Of a DNA stretch of 64,000 nt, positions 52,453 through 60,950 are shown piece by piece. Below the pieces are notes generated by a model. That model worked only from the letters and a program-made list of their open reading frames with translations. It ran no database searches and had not been told where the DNA came from. The translations under genes were made by a program, and so were the position numbers. The stretch is from Variovorax sp. ZS18.2.2 (GTDB lineage: Bacteria; Pseudomonadota; Gammaproteobacteria; Burkholderiales; Burkholderiaceae_C): NCBI RefSeq assembly GCF_024701975.1, contig NZ_JANLNM010000008.1:186001-250000 (forward strand), in the 5' to 3' direction. Position 1 is the first letter of the stretch. Each line of letters begins with the position of its first letter.

Positions 52453-53289
52453 TCAGGTCTGCTTGGCCGACGCGAAGCGCCTCGAACTCGCCATCAGTCG
52501 CAGCTGGTTGTGCACACCGGTCACGCCGATCACAGCCGCCGCCACCGCTTCCGTCTGCGTCCGCTCCTCGGAGTTCAAGACGATCCCGCGCAGGATCACC
52601 TCCCCCTGGTTCGCATCGACCGTGACGCGGATGTCGCTCGTCTCCGTCTGCTCCTTCAGCGCCGCTTTCACACGCGCCTGCAGCGCCATGTTCTTGAGCA
52701 GCGTGCGCGACTCGGGCGTCTCCGCGAACTCGGGCCGCGCCACCAGTTGGCGGATCTGCTCGACACAGCTGTCGACCGTCATGCGGTCGGTGTTCAGCAC
52801 CAGGTCGTAGAGCACCGGGTCGCCCCAGGTCACGCCGAACTGCGCATGCATGCGCGACGCATGCGCCTGGTCGCTGCGGCGGATCTCCGCTTCGGCGAAC
52901 GCGGCGTCGTCGGTTTCGAGGTCGCCCATCAGCCACTCGACGCGCTTCTCCAGCGAACGCGTGATGCGCACGCACACCGCGTGCGGCACCGGCCGCAACA
53001 GGCAGGTGGCGCCCCATCCGCGCAGCACCACGTTGCCGCGGTCGGCCAGCGCGAACAGTTCGTCGGCCGTGTAGAGCGCGACGCTGCGCTGGTCGGTCTT
53101 CAGGCGCTCCAGCAGGCCGGCCTTGCCGCCGCGCAGCCGGCCGATGAGGCTCTTGGAAACCTGCATCTTCTCGGCCACATGGTCGATGACTTCGTGGCGC
53201 ATCACGGCGAGCGAAAGCGTTTCCGCGAGCTTGACCGAAACGTCCTTGGCGAGGGAACCCATCTCCTGGGTCAGTGCGATGACTGGCAT
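52453..53289 (-). CDS. cytidylate-kinase-like protein with C-terminal BON domain
   Basis: A 278-residue fusion. Residues 1 to about 200 resemble the cytidylate-kinase-like family: IALTQEMGSLAKDVSVKLAE (a P-loop-like GSLAKD), GWGATCLLRPVPHAVCVRIT, then WGDPVLYDLVLNTDRMTVDS. Residues about 205-270 form a BON domain (IRVTVDANQGEVILRGIVLN, VTGVHNQL), usually found in periplasmic lipid-binding proteins; here there is no signal peptide. Both halves are recognisable, but the joint function is unknown. It is 28 bases before the tripartite transporter genes, in the same direction. Confidence 0.85.
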   Translation of the reverse strand: MPVIALTQEMGSLAKDVSVKLAETLSLAVMRHEVIDHVAEKMQVSKSLIGRLRGGKAGLLERLKTDQRSVALYTADELFALADRGNVVLRGWGATCLLRPVPHAVCVRITRSLEKRVEWLMGDLETDDAAFAEAEIRRSDQAHASRMHAQFGVTWGDPVLYDLVLNTDRMTVDSCVEQIRQLVARPEFAETPESRTLLKNMALQARVKAALKEQTETSDIRVTVDANQGEVILRGIVLNSEERTQTEAVAAAVIGVTGVHNQLRLMASSRRFASAKQT

Positions 53290-53317
53290 GTGTGTGCTCC
53301 TTGTGCTTTCTTCTCGC

Positions 53318-54850
53318 TCAATCCACCGGACGCTCGACGGCGAACTCGTCGGGCTTCTTCGGCGGCTTGATGAAGGCGATGGCCTTGGAGATCAGCGGCC
53401 AGAACAGCAGCACCAGGGCCAGCGTCGTGATGCCGCCCACCAGCGGGTTCGAGAACATGATCATCACGTCGCCTTGCGAGACCAGCATCGCCTGGCGGAA
53501 CGAGTCCTCGGCCTTGTCCCCGAGCACCAGCGCAAGCACCAGCGGCGCGAGCGGGAAGTCGAGCTTCTTGAACAGGTAGCCGATGACGCCGAAGCCGAGC
53601 ATGAACCAGATGTCGAGCATCGCGTTGTGCACGGTGTAGGCACCGATCGCGCAGATCACGATGATCACCGGCGCGATGATCGAGAACGGAATGCGCAGGA
53701 TCGAAGCGAACAGCGGCACCGTGCTCAGCACCACGATCAGGCCCACGATGTTGCCCAGGTACATGCTGGCGATGAGGCCCCAGACGAAGTCCTTCTGCTC
53801 CACGAAGAGCAGCGGCCCGGGCTGCAGGCCCCAGATCAAGAGGCCACCCAGCAGCACCGCAGCGGTCGGAGAACCGGGGATGCCCAGCGCCAGCATCGGC
53901 AGCAGCGCGCTGGTGCCCGCGGCGTGCGCCGCGGTCTCGGGGGCGACGACGCCTTCCATCTGACCGGTGCCGAACTTGGAGCCCTTCTTCGACATCTTCT
54001 TGGCCAGGCCGTAGGCCATGAACGAAGCCGGTGTGGCACCGCCGGGGGTGATGCCCATCCAGATGCCGATGAGCGAGCTGCGCAGCGACGTCACCCAGTA
54101 CTGCGGCAGCTGCTTCCAGGTTTGCAGCACGACCTTGGGGTCGATCTTGGCACTCTTGCCGGAGAACTTCAGGCCCTCTTCCATCGACAGCAGGATTTCG
54201 CCGATGCCGAAGAGACCGATCACCGCGATCAGGAAGTCGAAGCCGCGCATCAGCTCGGGCTGGCCGAAGGTCAGGCGCAGCTGGCCGGTGACCGTGTCCA
54301 TGCCGACCGAGGCGAGCGCAAAGCCCAGCGCCATCGACGCGAGGATCTTGAAGGGCGAGCCTTTCCCCATGCCGACGAAGCTGCAGAAGGTCAGTAAATA
54401 CACCGCAAAGAATTCGGGCGACCCGAACTTGAGCGCGAACTTCGCGACCAACGGCGCGAGAAAAGTGATCATCACCACCGCGATGAAGGCACCCACGAAC
54501 GACGAGGTGAAAGCCGTGGTGAGCGCGGCGCCCGCGTTGCCCTGCTGGGCCATCGGATAACCGTCGAAGGTGGTGGCCACCGACCAGGGCTCGCCGGGAA
54601 TGTTGAACAGGATCGAGGTGATGGCCCCGCCGAACAACGCCCCCCAGTAGATGCACGACAACATGATGATGGCCGAGGTCGGCGACATCGTGAACGTGAG
54701 GGGCAGCAAGATTGCCACCCCGTTGGCGCCGCCCAGCCCCGGCAGCACGCCGATGAGCACGCCAAGGATGATCCCGACGAACATCAGGCCGATGTTCATG
54801 GGTGTCAGGATCACGGAAAAGCCCTGCATCAGGGCGCTGATTTCGTCCAT
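53318..54850 (-). CDS. tctA: tripartite tricarboxylate transporter large membrane protein (TctA family)
   Basis: A 510-residue polytopic membrane protein with about 11-12 hydrophobic segments. The TctA family repeats GVLIGVLPGLGGANGVAILL and GIPGSPTAAVLLGGLLIWGL are present, with the LPLTFTMSPTSAIIMLSCIY segment. With TctB and the binding protein TctC it forms a secondary transporter for carboxylates. The start at 54850 matches the usual N-terminus; an upstream in-frame extension is the shadow of tctB. The substrate is not readable; location suggests oxalate or a related dicarboxylate. Confidence 0.93.
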   Translation of the reverse strand: MDEISALMQGFSVILTPMNIGLMFVGIILGVLIGVLPGLGGANGVAILLPLTFTMSPTSAIIMLSCIYWGALFGGAITSILFNIPGEPWSVATTFDGYPMAQQGNAGAALTTAFTSSFVGAFIAVVMITFLAPLVAKFALKFGSPEFFAVYLLTFCSFVGMGKGSPFKILASMALGFALASVGMDTVTGQLRLTFGQPELMRGFDFLIAVIGLFGIGEILLSMEEGLKFSGKSAKIDPKVVLQTWKQLPQYWVTSLRSSLIGIWMGITPGGATPASFMAYGLAKKMSKKGSKFGTGQMEGVVAPETAAHAAGTSALLPMLALGIPGSPTAAVLLGGLLIWGLQPGPLLFVEQKDFVWGLIASMYLGNIVGLIVVLSTVPLFASILRIPFSIIAPVIIVICAIGAYTVHNAMLDIWFMLGFGVIGYLFKKLDFPLAPLVLALVLGDKAEDSFRQAMLVSQGDVMIMFSNPLVGGITTLALVLLFWPLISKAIAFIKPPKKPDEFAVERPVD

Positions 54851-54869
54851 TTCGCTGTGCTCCGTGAGT

Positions 54870-55391
54870 TCAGTAGCCGAGGAACCGGAGGGGGTCGAGC
54901 GCGCCTTTGAAAAGCGGCACCTTGAACCACACCTCGAACATGCAGAAGAAGACCGTGTTGACCGCAAGCGCCGCGATCACGCTCTTCACCCACGAATACT
55001 TGCCCAGCACGATCATGAAGAGCGCGATGTAGATCGCCGACGCGACATACAGCCCCACGAAGGTGATGCACAGCACGTACACGGTGGCCGGCACCAGCAC
55101 CGACAGCACACGCTTGAGCTGTACCGAATCGACGAACACCTCGGTGTTCTTGTTCTTGCCGAGCAGTGCCTGGTACAGGATGCCCGCGCCCGAGATGGTG
55201 ATGATCACGCCGATGAAGAACGGGAAGTAGCCCGACCCCGGCCCATCGCTCGTCCAGCCCGCGCCCAGCTTGCGGGCCTCGAACACCACAACCAGTCCGA
55301 TGATCAGCAGCAGCAGCGCCACCACCGCCTCGACCACGTAGGTGGCGACGCCCGAACGCGCCGCCCCATCGGAAATTTCTTCGTGCTCCAT
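54870..55391 (-). CDS. tctB: tripartite tricarboxylate transporter small membrane protein (TctB family)
   Basis: A 173-residue protein with four hydrophobic segments (VVEAVVALLLLIIGLVVVFE; YFPFFIGVIITISGAGILYQ; VLSVLVPATVYVLCITFVGL; SAIYIALFMIVLG). The GPGSGYFPFFIGV pattern is typical of TctB. It is encoded directly before tctA and after tctC. The start at 55391 follows GGGGGC; an ATG at 55409 is possible. Confidence 0.88.
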   Translation of the reverse strand: MEHEEISDGAARSGVATYVVEAVVALLLLIIGLVVVFEARKLGAGWTSDGPGSGYFPFFIGVIITISGAGILYQALLGKNKNTEVFVDSVQLKRVLSVLVPATVYVLCITFVGLYVASAIYIALFMIVLGKYSWVKSVIAALAVNTVFFCMFEVWFKVPLFKGALDPLRFLGY

Positions 55392-55521
55392 GGAGCCCCC
55401 ATCGATCAAATGTGTGAGTGAAATGAGGCGGTGCGCGCGCTCATGCGTGCATGCGCCCGCCCGCCCGCCGTCCGGTGCGCCAGCAGTGCGCGGCCGGGGC
55501 TGGCCATCTATCTGCCTGCGG

Positions 55522-56553
55522 CTACTTGTTGCTGGCCAGGAAGCCCGCCTCGGACATCAGCGTGCGGTGCGTCGCTTCGGCGGTGGTGAGCCAATCGGCG
55601 AAGGGCTTGCCGGTCATGAAGGTCGGGTTGAAGGCGCCCTTCTCCATGTATTCCTTCCACTCCGGCGTGGCGGCCACCTTGGTCAGCAGGTCCACGTAGA
55701 ACTTCAGCTGGTCGGGCGTGACACCGGCGGGCATGAAGATGCCGCGCAGCATCGTGTACTTGGTGGGCACGCCCGCTTCCTTGCAGGTGGGCACGTCGTT
55801 CCACGACTGCGTATCGGTCACCTTCGCCTTGAACGGCATGCGCTCGTCGTCGAACACGCACAGCGCGCGCAGCTTGCCGGCGCGCCATTGCGCGACTGCC
55901 TCGATCGGGTTGTTGACGGTGGAATTCACGTGGCCGCCCACCAGCTGCACCGCGACCTCGCCGCCGCCCTTGAAGGGCACGTAGATGAACTTGGTGCCCG
56001 TGGCTTTCTCGAGCGCCACGGTGATGATCTGGTCTTCCTGCTTGGAGCCGGTGCCGGCCATCTTGAACTTGTTGGGGCCCGCGGCCTTGGTGGCCGCGAT
56101 GTATTCACCGGCGGTCTTGTAGGGCTCATCGACGTTGGTCCACAGCACGAACTGGTCGAGCGCCAGCATCGCGACGGGCGTCATGTCCTTCCAGTTGAAG
56201 GGCACGCCGGTGGCCATGGGCGTGGTGAACAGGTTCGACAGCGAGATGATGATCTTGTGCGGGTCGCCCTTGGCTTCCTTCACCGCCAGAAAGCCCTCGG
56301 CGCCCGCGCCGCCCGACTTGTTGACGACGATGAGCGGCTCTTTCATGAGCTTGTATTTGATGACGATGCCCTGCAGCAGCCGCCCCATCTGGTCGGCGCC
56401 GCCGCCGGTGCCGGCGGGGATCACGAACTCCACGGGCTTGGTGGGTTCCCAGGCGAAGGCGGGGGTGGCAACGGCCATCGCCAGGACGGCCGCGCCAATG
56501 GCTTTCGCAGGCCAGCTGCGGGCGAACTGCGAAGCGATGTTCTTCATCGTCAT
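55522..56553 (-). CDS. tctC: tripartite tricarboxylate transporter substrate-binding protein (Bug/TctC family)
   Basis: A 343-residue periplasmic binding protein of the Bug family. Signal peptide about 1-35, ending ATPAFAWEP. Family features are PVEFVIPAGTGGGADQMGRL, VVNKSGGAGAEGFLAVKEAK, KFIYVPFKGGGEVAVQLVGG and HVNSTVNNPIEAVAQWRAGK. Bug proteins capture carboxylates for TctAB. It lies 130 bases before tctB. The Fnr-type operator at 56653-56666 is about 100 bases upstream, placing the transporter in the oxalate regulon. Confidence 0.93.
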   Translation of the reverse strand: MTMKNIASQFARSWPAKAIGAAVLAMAVATPAFAWEPTKPVEFVIPAGTGGGADQMGRLLQGIVIKYKLMKEPLIVVNKSGGAGAEGFLAVKEAKGDPHKIIISLSNLFTTPMATGVPFNWKDMTPVAMLALDQFVLWTNVDEPYKTAGEYIAATKAAGPNKFKMAGTGSKQEDQIITVALEKATGTKFIYVPFKGGGEVAVQLVGGHVNSTVNNPIEAVAQWRAGKLRALCVFDDERMPFKAKVTDTQSWNDVPTCKEAGVPTKYTMLRGIFMPAGVTPDQLKFYVDLLTKVAATPEWKEYMEKGAFNPTFMTGKPFADWLTTAEATHRTLMSEAGFLASNK

Positions 56554-56652
56554 GTCTGTCTCCAGTCTGTGTAGGGTTCGCCCTTTTTTATTCTTGGATC
56601 TGAGCGGAGATACGAACAGGCCGGATGTTGCGCGCAGGTGTGGGGCGACGAC

Positions 56653-56666
56653 TTGACCGAGGTCAA
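56653..56666. promoter_or_regulatory. Fnr-type operator before the tripartite transporter genes
   Basis: TTGACCGAGGTCAA, followed by CTTCTCGGAGA. On the minus strand CAACAT (56630-56625) is centred 32 bases downstream, the same geometry as the other sites. Confidence 0.75.
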
Positions 56667-56807
56667 CTTCTCGGAGATTTCGTATGGGGGTTAGCCCGTG
56701 CTGGCCGGTTTTTTGCAGTGCAGCGAAGCCGCCGCAGGAACCCTATAAAATCGCGGCGCGCACCGGCAACCCCTCGCCGGCCGGGCACCGAGCCCATCGC
56801 GCCAGTC

Positions 56808-56882
56808 GTCTTCGTAGTTCAATGGATAGAACGGGGTCCTCCTAAGACTCAGATACAGGTTCGATTCCTGTCGAAGGCACCA
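56808..56882 (+). tRNA. tRNA-Arg (anticodon CCT)
   Basis: A full cloverleaf can be drawn. Acceptor stem GTCTTCG pairs with CGAAGGC. The anticodon stem-loop is GGGTC-CTCCTAA-GACTC with anticodon CCT. The T-arm contains GGTTCGATTCC. The discriminator A and CCA (56880-56882) are encoded. CCT tRNA-Arg genes are frequent integration sites for genomic islands, and an AT-rich segment follows. Confidence 0.97.
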
Positions 56883-57798
56883 TCAGGCCGTTGATGACAG
56901 AGCCAGGAAAAAACGCTCTCAGCATCAAGTGCATAGACGCGCCGACAAGCACAAATCAGCGCAGTTTTCGCCAAGCAAAGTGCTGCTCTTGACGGATGAA
57001 ATCTTGATCAAGGCGCTTGGATGGCTTCTGATGGAGAGCGCGAAATCAGACCCTTCGCTCCCCAGGAGCCTGCCAATCCGTGCGACAGCAATGCGAAGGA
57101 ACGCGGACCGAGTGAACTTGGCCGATGGGGACGCTGACTTACCAGTTCGAAACCGCTCTCTGGGGCTTGAGAAGCTGCGGCAAATGACGCAGTTCGACCG
57201 TCGCCTTGTCGGCAGTATGTGTCGCGTAGGGACGTTGTTGGAGCGACTTCGACTGCAATGTATTCGCCATCGCGGAAGCAGGTTCACGCGTGCCATTCAT
57301 GCGAATGCCATGCAGGGCGCGGTCGTTGGTTGGCGCACCTTCGTACGCATTCATCCTGACGCTTGCCCGCCCCTCCCAGCCCAGCGCAATTGCTCATGCG
57401 GCCAAGAACATAAGACGACGATTGCAGGGCCCCATCTTCAGACGATGCAGATGGGGCCACGCACTACGCTGCGACAGCACCAACCCCGCGGGCTTCGAGC
57501 TCTTCGCTTACTACGGCGATTTGCTTTCGTATCGGCAACGTCTTGCAGACACTGAACCGGACGGTCGTTGCGGACAGCAGATGTAGGAAAACGAAGCGGC
57601 CGCGCCGCACATCATGTGCATGTGCATCGCTTGTAGTACTTCAACACTGAAATGGCGGTAGATGCCGATGAAGAAATTACAACAGGTCATCGCGGACATT
57701 TCCGCTCGATAAAGTCAAAATAGTACGCGCGGGCGACAGACCCACGTATCGAACTCAATCGCAAAATCCATCAGATTTTTCTTTATTGAACGAAACCA
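56883..57798 (+). other. 916-base segment after the tRNA with no convincing gene
   Basis: Several overlapping open frames exist on both strands (for example 56929-57555 plus and 56925-57296 minus), but none has a ribosome site, family resemblance or consistent codon use. Fragments such as FELFAYYGDLLSYRQRLADT read protein-like, so it may be a decayed mobile-element or integrase remnant. I see no repeat of the tRNA 3' end within it. Confidence 0.5.
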
Positions 57799-58584
57799 AT
57801 GCCAATAAATAAACCGTATCGCCGAACCTGTAGACAATTTTTGGACGGGAAATACTCTGAGGGTGGTCGCTGGATGTATCTCCTGCACAAGCGATATGCC
57901 ACGGATCCGCGCCATTACATTCGCGCCTTCCTACTAATTGAAGAAGAAATTCTTAATTTATTTACCTACGTCGAGCCCAGCGATATAAATTCCAACACAT
58001 ACTCCCATAAAATTCAACAACTCTTAATGCGAACATGCGTTGAAATAGAGGCAAACTTTACAGCCATTCTTCTTGAGAACAACTATGCAGAGGCAAAAAA
58101 AGGCAACACAAATATCAAACACTACCGGCTAATTGACAAGTCGCATCGCCTATCAGCATTTGAAGTTCGGGTCCCGACATGGAAAGGCAGTAATAGCGTT
58201 AGATCGCCATTTCAAGCCTGGGCCTCGTCATCGCCTCTTTCTTGGTATCAGGCTTACAATAAGTCGAAACATCAAAGGCACGAGAATTTCGAGCGCGCAA
58301 CTTTTGATGCGTTAATGGACGCATTTTGTGGATTGAACATTCTGCTTTCTGCGCAATTTTGCGACGAAGAATATTCGCCGAGGGCAAAGTCCATCGGTCT
58401 TAGTGGCGCTGCCTATCATTACGATGGAGAGGATGGAATGGAACCTTCGATCGGAAGCATCCTTCGTATAAAATTTCCAACAGATTGGCCAGATGAGCAA
58501 CGGTACGAATTCAAATGGCCTGAAATTTCCTTGCTCGCAGACCCATTTCAAGACTACGATTACGCTCAACATCCGATCACTTAG
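57799..58584 (+). CDS. AT-rich accessory protein, HEPN-like, unknown function
   Basis: A 261-residue protein in DNA of clearly lower GC than the core: the line 58021-58080 has 24 G+C of 60, against 44 of 60 at 26101-26160. It is largely helical (HYIRAFLLIEEEILNLFTYV, CVEIEANFTAILLENNYAEA), followed by SWYQAYNKSKHQRHENFERA. The last pattern (YNKxKHxR) recalls helical nuclease-like families, but I cannot name one with confidence. No membrane segment. It heads three same-strand genes that may form a defence or stress module acquired with the island. Confidence 0.65.
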   Translation: MPINKPYRRTCRQFLDGKYSEGGRWMYLLHKRYATDPRHYIRAFLLIEEEILNLFTYVEPSDINSNTYSHKIQQLLMRTCVEIEANFTAILLENNYAEAKKGNTNIKHYRLIDKSHRLSAFEVRVPTWKGSNSVRSPFQAWASSSPLSWYQAYNKSKHQRHENFERATFDALMDAFCGLNILLSAQFCDEEYSPRAKSIGLSGAAYHYDGEDGMEPSIGSILRIKFPTDWPDEQRYEFKWPEISLLADPFQDYDYAQHPIT

Positions 58585-58637
58585 GCAAGCATGTTTAGCG
58601 CTTCGGATTTTAATAATAATTAATATGGAGATTTAAA

Positions 58638-58973
58638 TTGTGCGAACCCTCGAAGATTGCGAACGACTGGGTGGTCAAAGGATGCCACATCCACATAAAC
58701 AACGTGGAGTTAAGAATTTTCCCGGATAATCAAGGTCAACCAAAATTCAGAACCGTTTTTTCCTCTGCACCGGCACATCAGGTAGAAGCCGCAATTCGAA
58801 TAGCCCTTCAAGACTGCCTCCCAGATGCGAAAACGCGAGAGCAATGGATCACAAAACTTCGGATGGCGCGAGCTTACTTGGAACAATATCAAGGTGTGCT
58901 AAAGGAGCTTGCAAATGGGCGCAAATTTGAATTTCGCATGCTTGAGATTGCAATCGAGAGATGGGATCAATAA
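58638..58973 (+). CDS. small accessory protein with TTG start, unknown function
   Basis: A 111-residue protein. The start is TTG at 58638, supported by GGAG at 58627-58630; no in-frame ATG exists nearby. It combines a beta-like N-terminal part (GCHIHINNVELRIFPDNQGQ) and a helical C-terminal part (REQWITKLRMARAYLEQYQG). It ends 2 bases before the ATG chosen for the next gene, so they are probably co-translated. AT-rich like its neighbours. I do not recognise it. Confidence 0.55.
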   Translation: MCEPSKIANDWVVKGCHIHINNVELRIFPDNQGQPKFRTVFSSAPAHQVEAAIRIALQDCLPDAKTREQWITKLRMARAYLEQYQGVLKELANGRKFEFRMLEIAIERWDQ

Positions 58974-58975
58974 CA

Positions 58976-59833
58976 ATGGAAACAATTAGAAAATTTCTTC
59001 AAACAGGGGCGCTAGGACCTGTGATTTTGGGAGCTTCCTCGTTTGCATTGATGGACGTCCTTGGTGATCCAGAAAGTATTTCAAAGAAATCCAACCCATT
59101 GCTTGCGACTTACGGCGCATTGAGCCTGACATTTTGGAAATCCAGAAGCGACAGCTTGCAGACGCTGCGGGAATTTAAGCTCGATATTTCCTCTAGAAAA
59201 CCGAATTTTCCAAAATCTCTATTCATTTCTGATTGGCCCTTCGAAGTTGCGCCCTCTTTTGACTGGCTGCGCGAGATTTCTGGCATTTTCCCGACCGAAG
59301 TTTCCACTGGGAGTGTTCAAAAAGTATTTCTTTTCCCATCAGGCGTCACTGCAAATATCGAGGGCGATTGCGTGAGCTCTCTTAGCATGGCAGAAAGGGA
59401 ATTGAAGTCGCAGCCAAAATTTAATTTGCAATCAAATCGCGAGCCGAATGATGCGCAAATTTGGGCAATGATTAGAGAAGTAATGCTAGTCGGACGAGCT
59501 AAAGCCTATAGGGCAGCTTTGTTGCTTGGATGGGGAATTTTGGAGGCACTTCTCCGGCGCCTCGCTTTCGACAAAAATCTGGTTGACACGATGCCAACGT
59601 CGCCGAACTTATTAGTGCAAAAATTGAGAAGCGCGAATTTAATTTCTCCATTGATGTTTGAAAACATCGAAAACCTTCGTCGCGTACGTTCGTCCGTTGC
59701 TCACGGGATAAACACTCCCTCCTCCGGAAAGATTGAGTACTTCCTTTTGATGACGACAATACGAGCATTGCTCGTTAAAACTCGGCAAAATTCAAGAACC
59801 AAGGATACTGACGCAGCGCGCTCTGGAAATTAA
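58976..59833 (+). CDS. accessory protein with C-terminal HEPN-like domain
   Basis: A 285-residue protein in AT-rich DNA. The N-terminal part (ILGASSFALMDVLGDPESIS, then KKSNPLLATYGALSLTFW) resembles small domains of the LGxSxxEVxxLLGxPD type seen in polymorphic toxin or immunity contexts. The C-terminal helical part contains LGWGILEALLRRL and ends with RSSVAHG, an Rx4H motif typical of HEPN ribonucleases. An alternative start at 58961 would overlap the preceding gene by 13 bases. A defence or toxin role is an inference from the motif and from its setting behind a tRNA. Confidence 0.65.
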   Translation: METIRKFLQTGALGPVILGASSFALMDVLGDPESISKKSNPLLATYGALSLTFWKSRSDSLQTLREFKLDISSRKPNFPKSLFISDWPFEVAPSFDWLREISGIFPTEVSTGSVQKVFLFPSGVTANIEGDCVSSLSMAERELKSQPKFNLQSNREPNDAQIWAMIREVMLVGRAKAYRAALLLGWGILEALLRRLAFDKNLVDTMPTSPNLLVQKLRSANLISPLMFENIENLRRVRSSVAHGINTPSSGKIEYFLLMTTIRALLVKTRQNSRTKDTDAARSGN

Positions 59834-60200
59834 GGTCCAGCGGCAGATCCGCAGCCAAAACAGCGCTATTTCCATTCCCATTACTTCTCTGGCACTTTTG
59901 TCAACCCGAAATAGCTCTTTCAACATAAATCGACTTACTTCGGATTTTCACTTCGACTCAAAAAACTATTTCATTGAATCGATTCGAGATTTCCGCATAT
60001 TCGTTGATGCTCTCGTGTGTTTTGATATGAAGTGTGGCAAAACCTGATCGGTCCCATGGCGGACGGCCTTACTCAACCATAGGCTCGAATTTAAAAATTC
60101 GCTTTCAATTCCAACAGAGATTTTCAGCAAAATCTCACACTGAAATTTCATGCGAGCCAACTTCTCGTACTACGCTTATCCGTAGAGAGGAAGATCGGCA
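59834..60200. other. 367-base AT-rich intergenic segment
   Basis: No acceptable gene is present on either strand, and no tRNA-like or terminator-like structure stands out. It probably marks the edge of the accessory insertion, since normal GC content returns by about 60500. Confidence 0.6.
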
Positions 60201-60383
60201 ATGAAGAGAAATGAGAGCGAAAAATGCCACCGAATTGGCCGTCCCGTACTGCCAGATGAAGAACATGCCGCAAGTGGTTCCATCCGCTTGACCCCGGCTC
60301 GCTGGATCAAGTTGAGGCATCTGGGAAGGGTTCGGTTGAGCGAGGCAATCGACCAAGCGAAAGAGCCGACATCGAGGAGGTAA
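60201..60383 (+). CDS. small ribbon-helix-helix-like protein
   Basis: A 60-residue protein. The pattern GRPVLPDEEHAASGSIRLTP, then ARWIKLRHLGRVRLSEAIDQ, matches the short RHH-like proteins with GRPxLPxxE at the N-terminus and LxxLG...LxxAIDxAK at the C-terminus. Such proteins are usually small DNA-binding regulators. GAGGAAG lies about 9 bases before the ATG. It has no obvious partner gene downstream. Confidence 0.65.
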   Translation: MKRNESEKCHRIGRPVLPDEEHAASGSIRLTPARWIKLRHLGRVRLSEAIDQAKEPTSRR

Positions 60384-60518
60384 ACGCCGCGTCTCAGGGC
60401 GTGTCGCAGTCGAATTCAGACCGCGATCTTCTGAGGCAAATTCAGGCGGCTGGAACGATGGTGGAACATCGAACCAGCCTAACCACAACGTGCAACATCT
60501 TGGAAGAACCCGCACATC

Positions 60519-60857
60519 ATGGCTAAGAAGAAGTCTATCAATGGCGCTACCAGCGCCTCCGCTACCGCCGAGCCCAACACTCCGGCACAGCAACCACTCC
60601 CCCAAGAAAAAGACTTTCTCGACACGGATCGTCGCGAAGTCATCTGCATCGCAGCGTGCGAATCACTCGACTGGCTCGCCATCCTTCAAGCGCTCTCCGG
60701 GTCCACCACCTTCGACCCGGAAACTCTCGCCCGCAGGCTCCCCGGCATCCTCAACAAGCTCGCCGAACTGAGCAGCATCGTCCTCTCGGCCATCGACGAC
60801 CCGCGCCACCAAACCGCCGCTCTGCGTCAGAGCTTGAGTCCAGCCGGCGCGACGTGA
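60519..60857 (+). CDS. 112-residue hypothetical protein
   Basis: A Lys/Ala/Pro-rich N-terminus of about 30 residues precedes a helical body (REVICIAACESLDWLAILQA, LARRLPGILNKLAELSSIVL). There is no membrane segment. Codon use is again that of the GC-rich core. The frame choice is supported by third-position GC bias. I do not recognise the family. Confidence 0.65.
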   Translation: MAKKKSINGATSASATAEPNTPAQQPLPQEKDFLDTDRREVICIAACESLDWLAILQALSGSTTFDPETLARRLPGILNKLAELSSIVLSAIDDPRHQTAALRQSLSPAGAT

Positions 60858-60950
60858 GTCAGTGAATCAAGCCGCTGGCATTCAGCGGCTTTTCACCAAC
60901 TTCATGGGGCTCGTCGGCCGACGTTCTCCTTGATGAAACGAGCGAACGGC

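Noticed and set aside
56929..57555. 208-codon open frame after the tRNA
   Set aside because: No ribosome site, no family resemblance, and competing frames of equal quality on both strands.
56883..60518. A direct repeat of the tRNA-Arg 3' end marking an attachment site
   Set aside because: I searched by eye for GGTTCGATTCC and GAAGGCACCA downstream and found no copy in the window.
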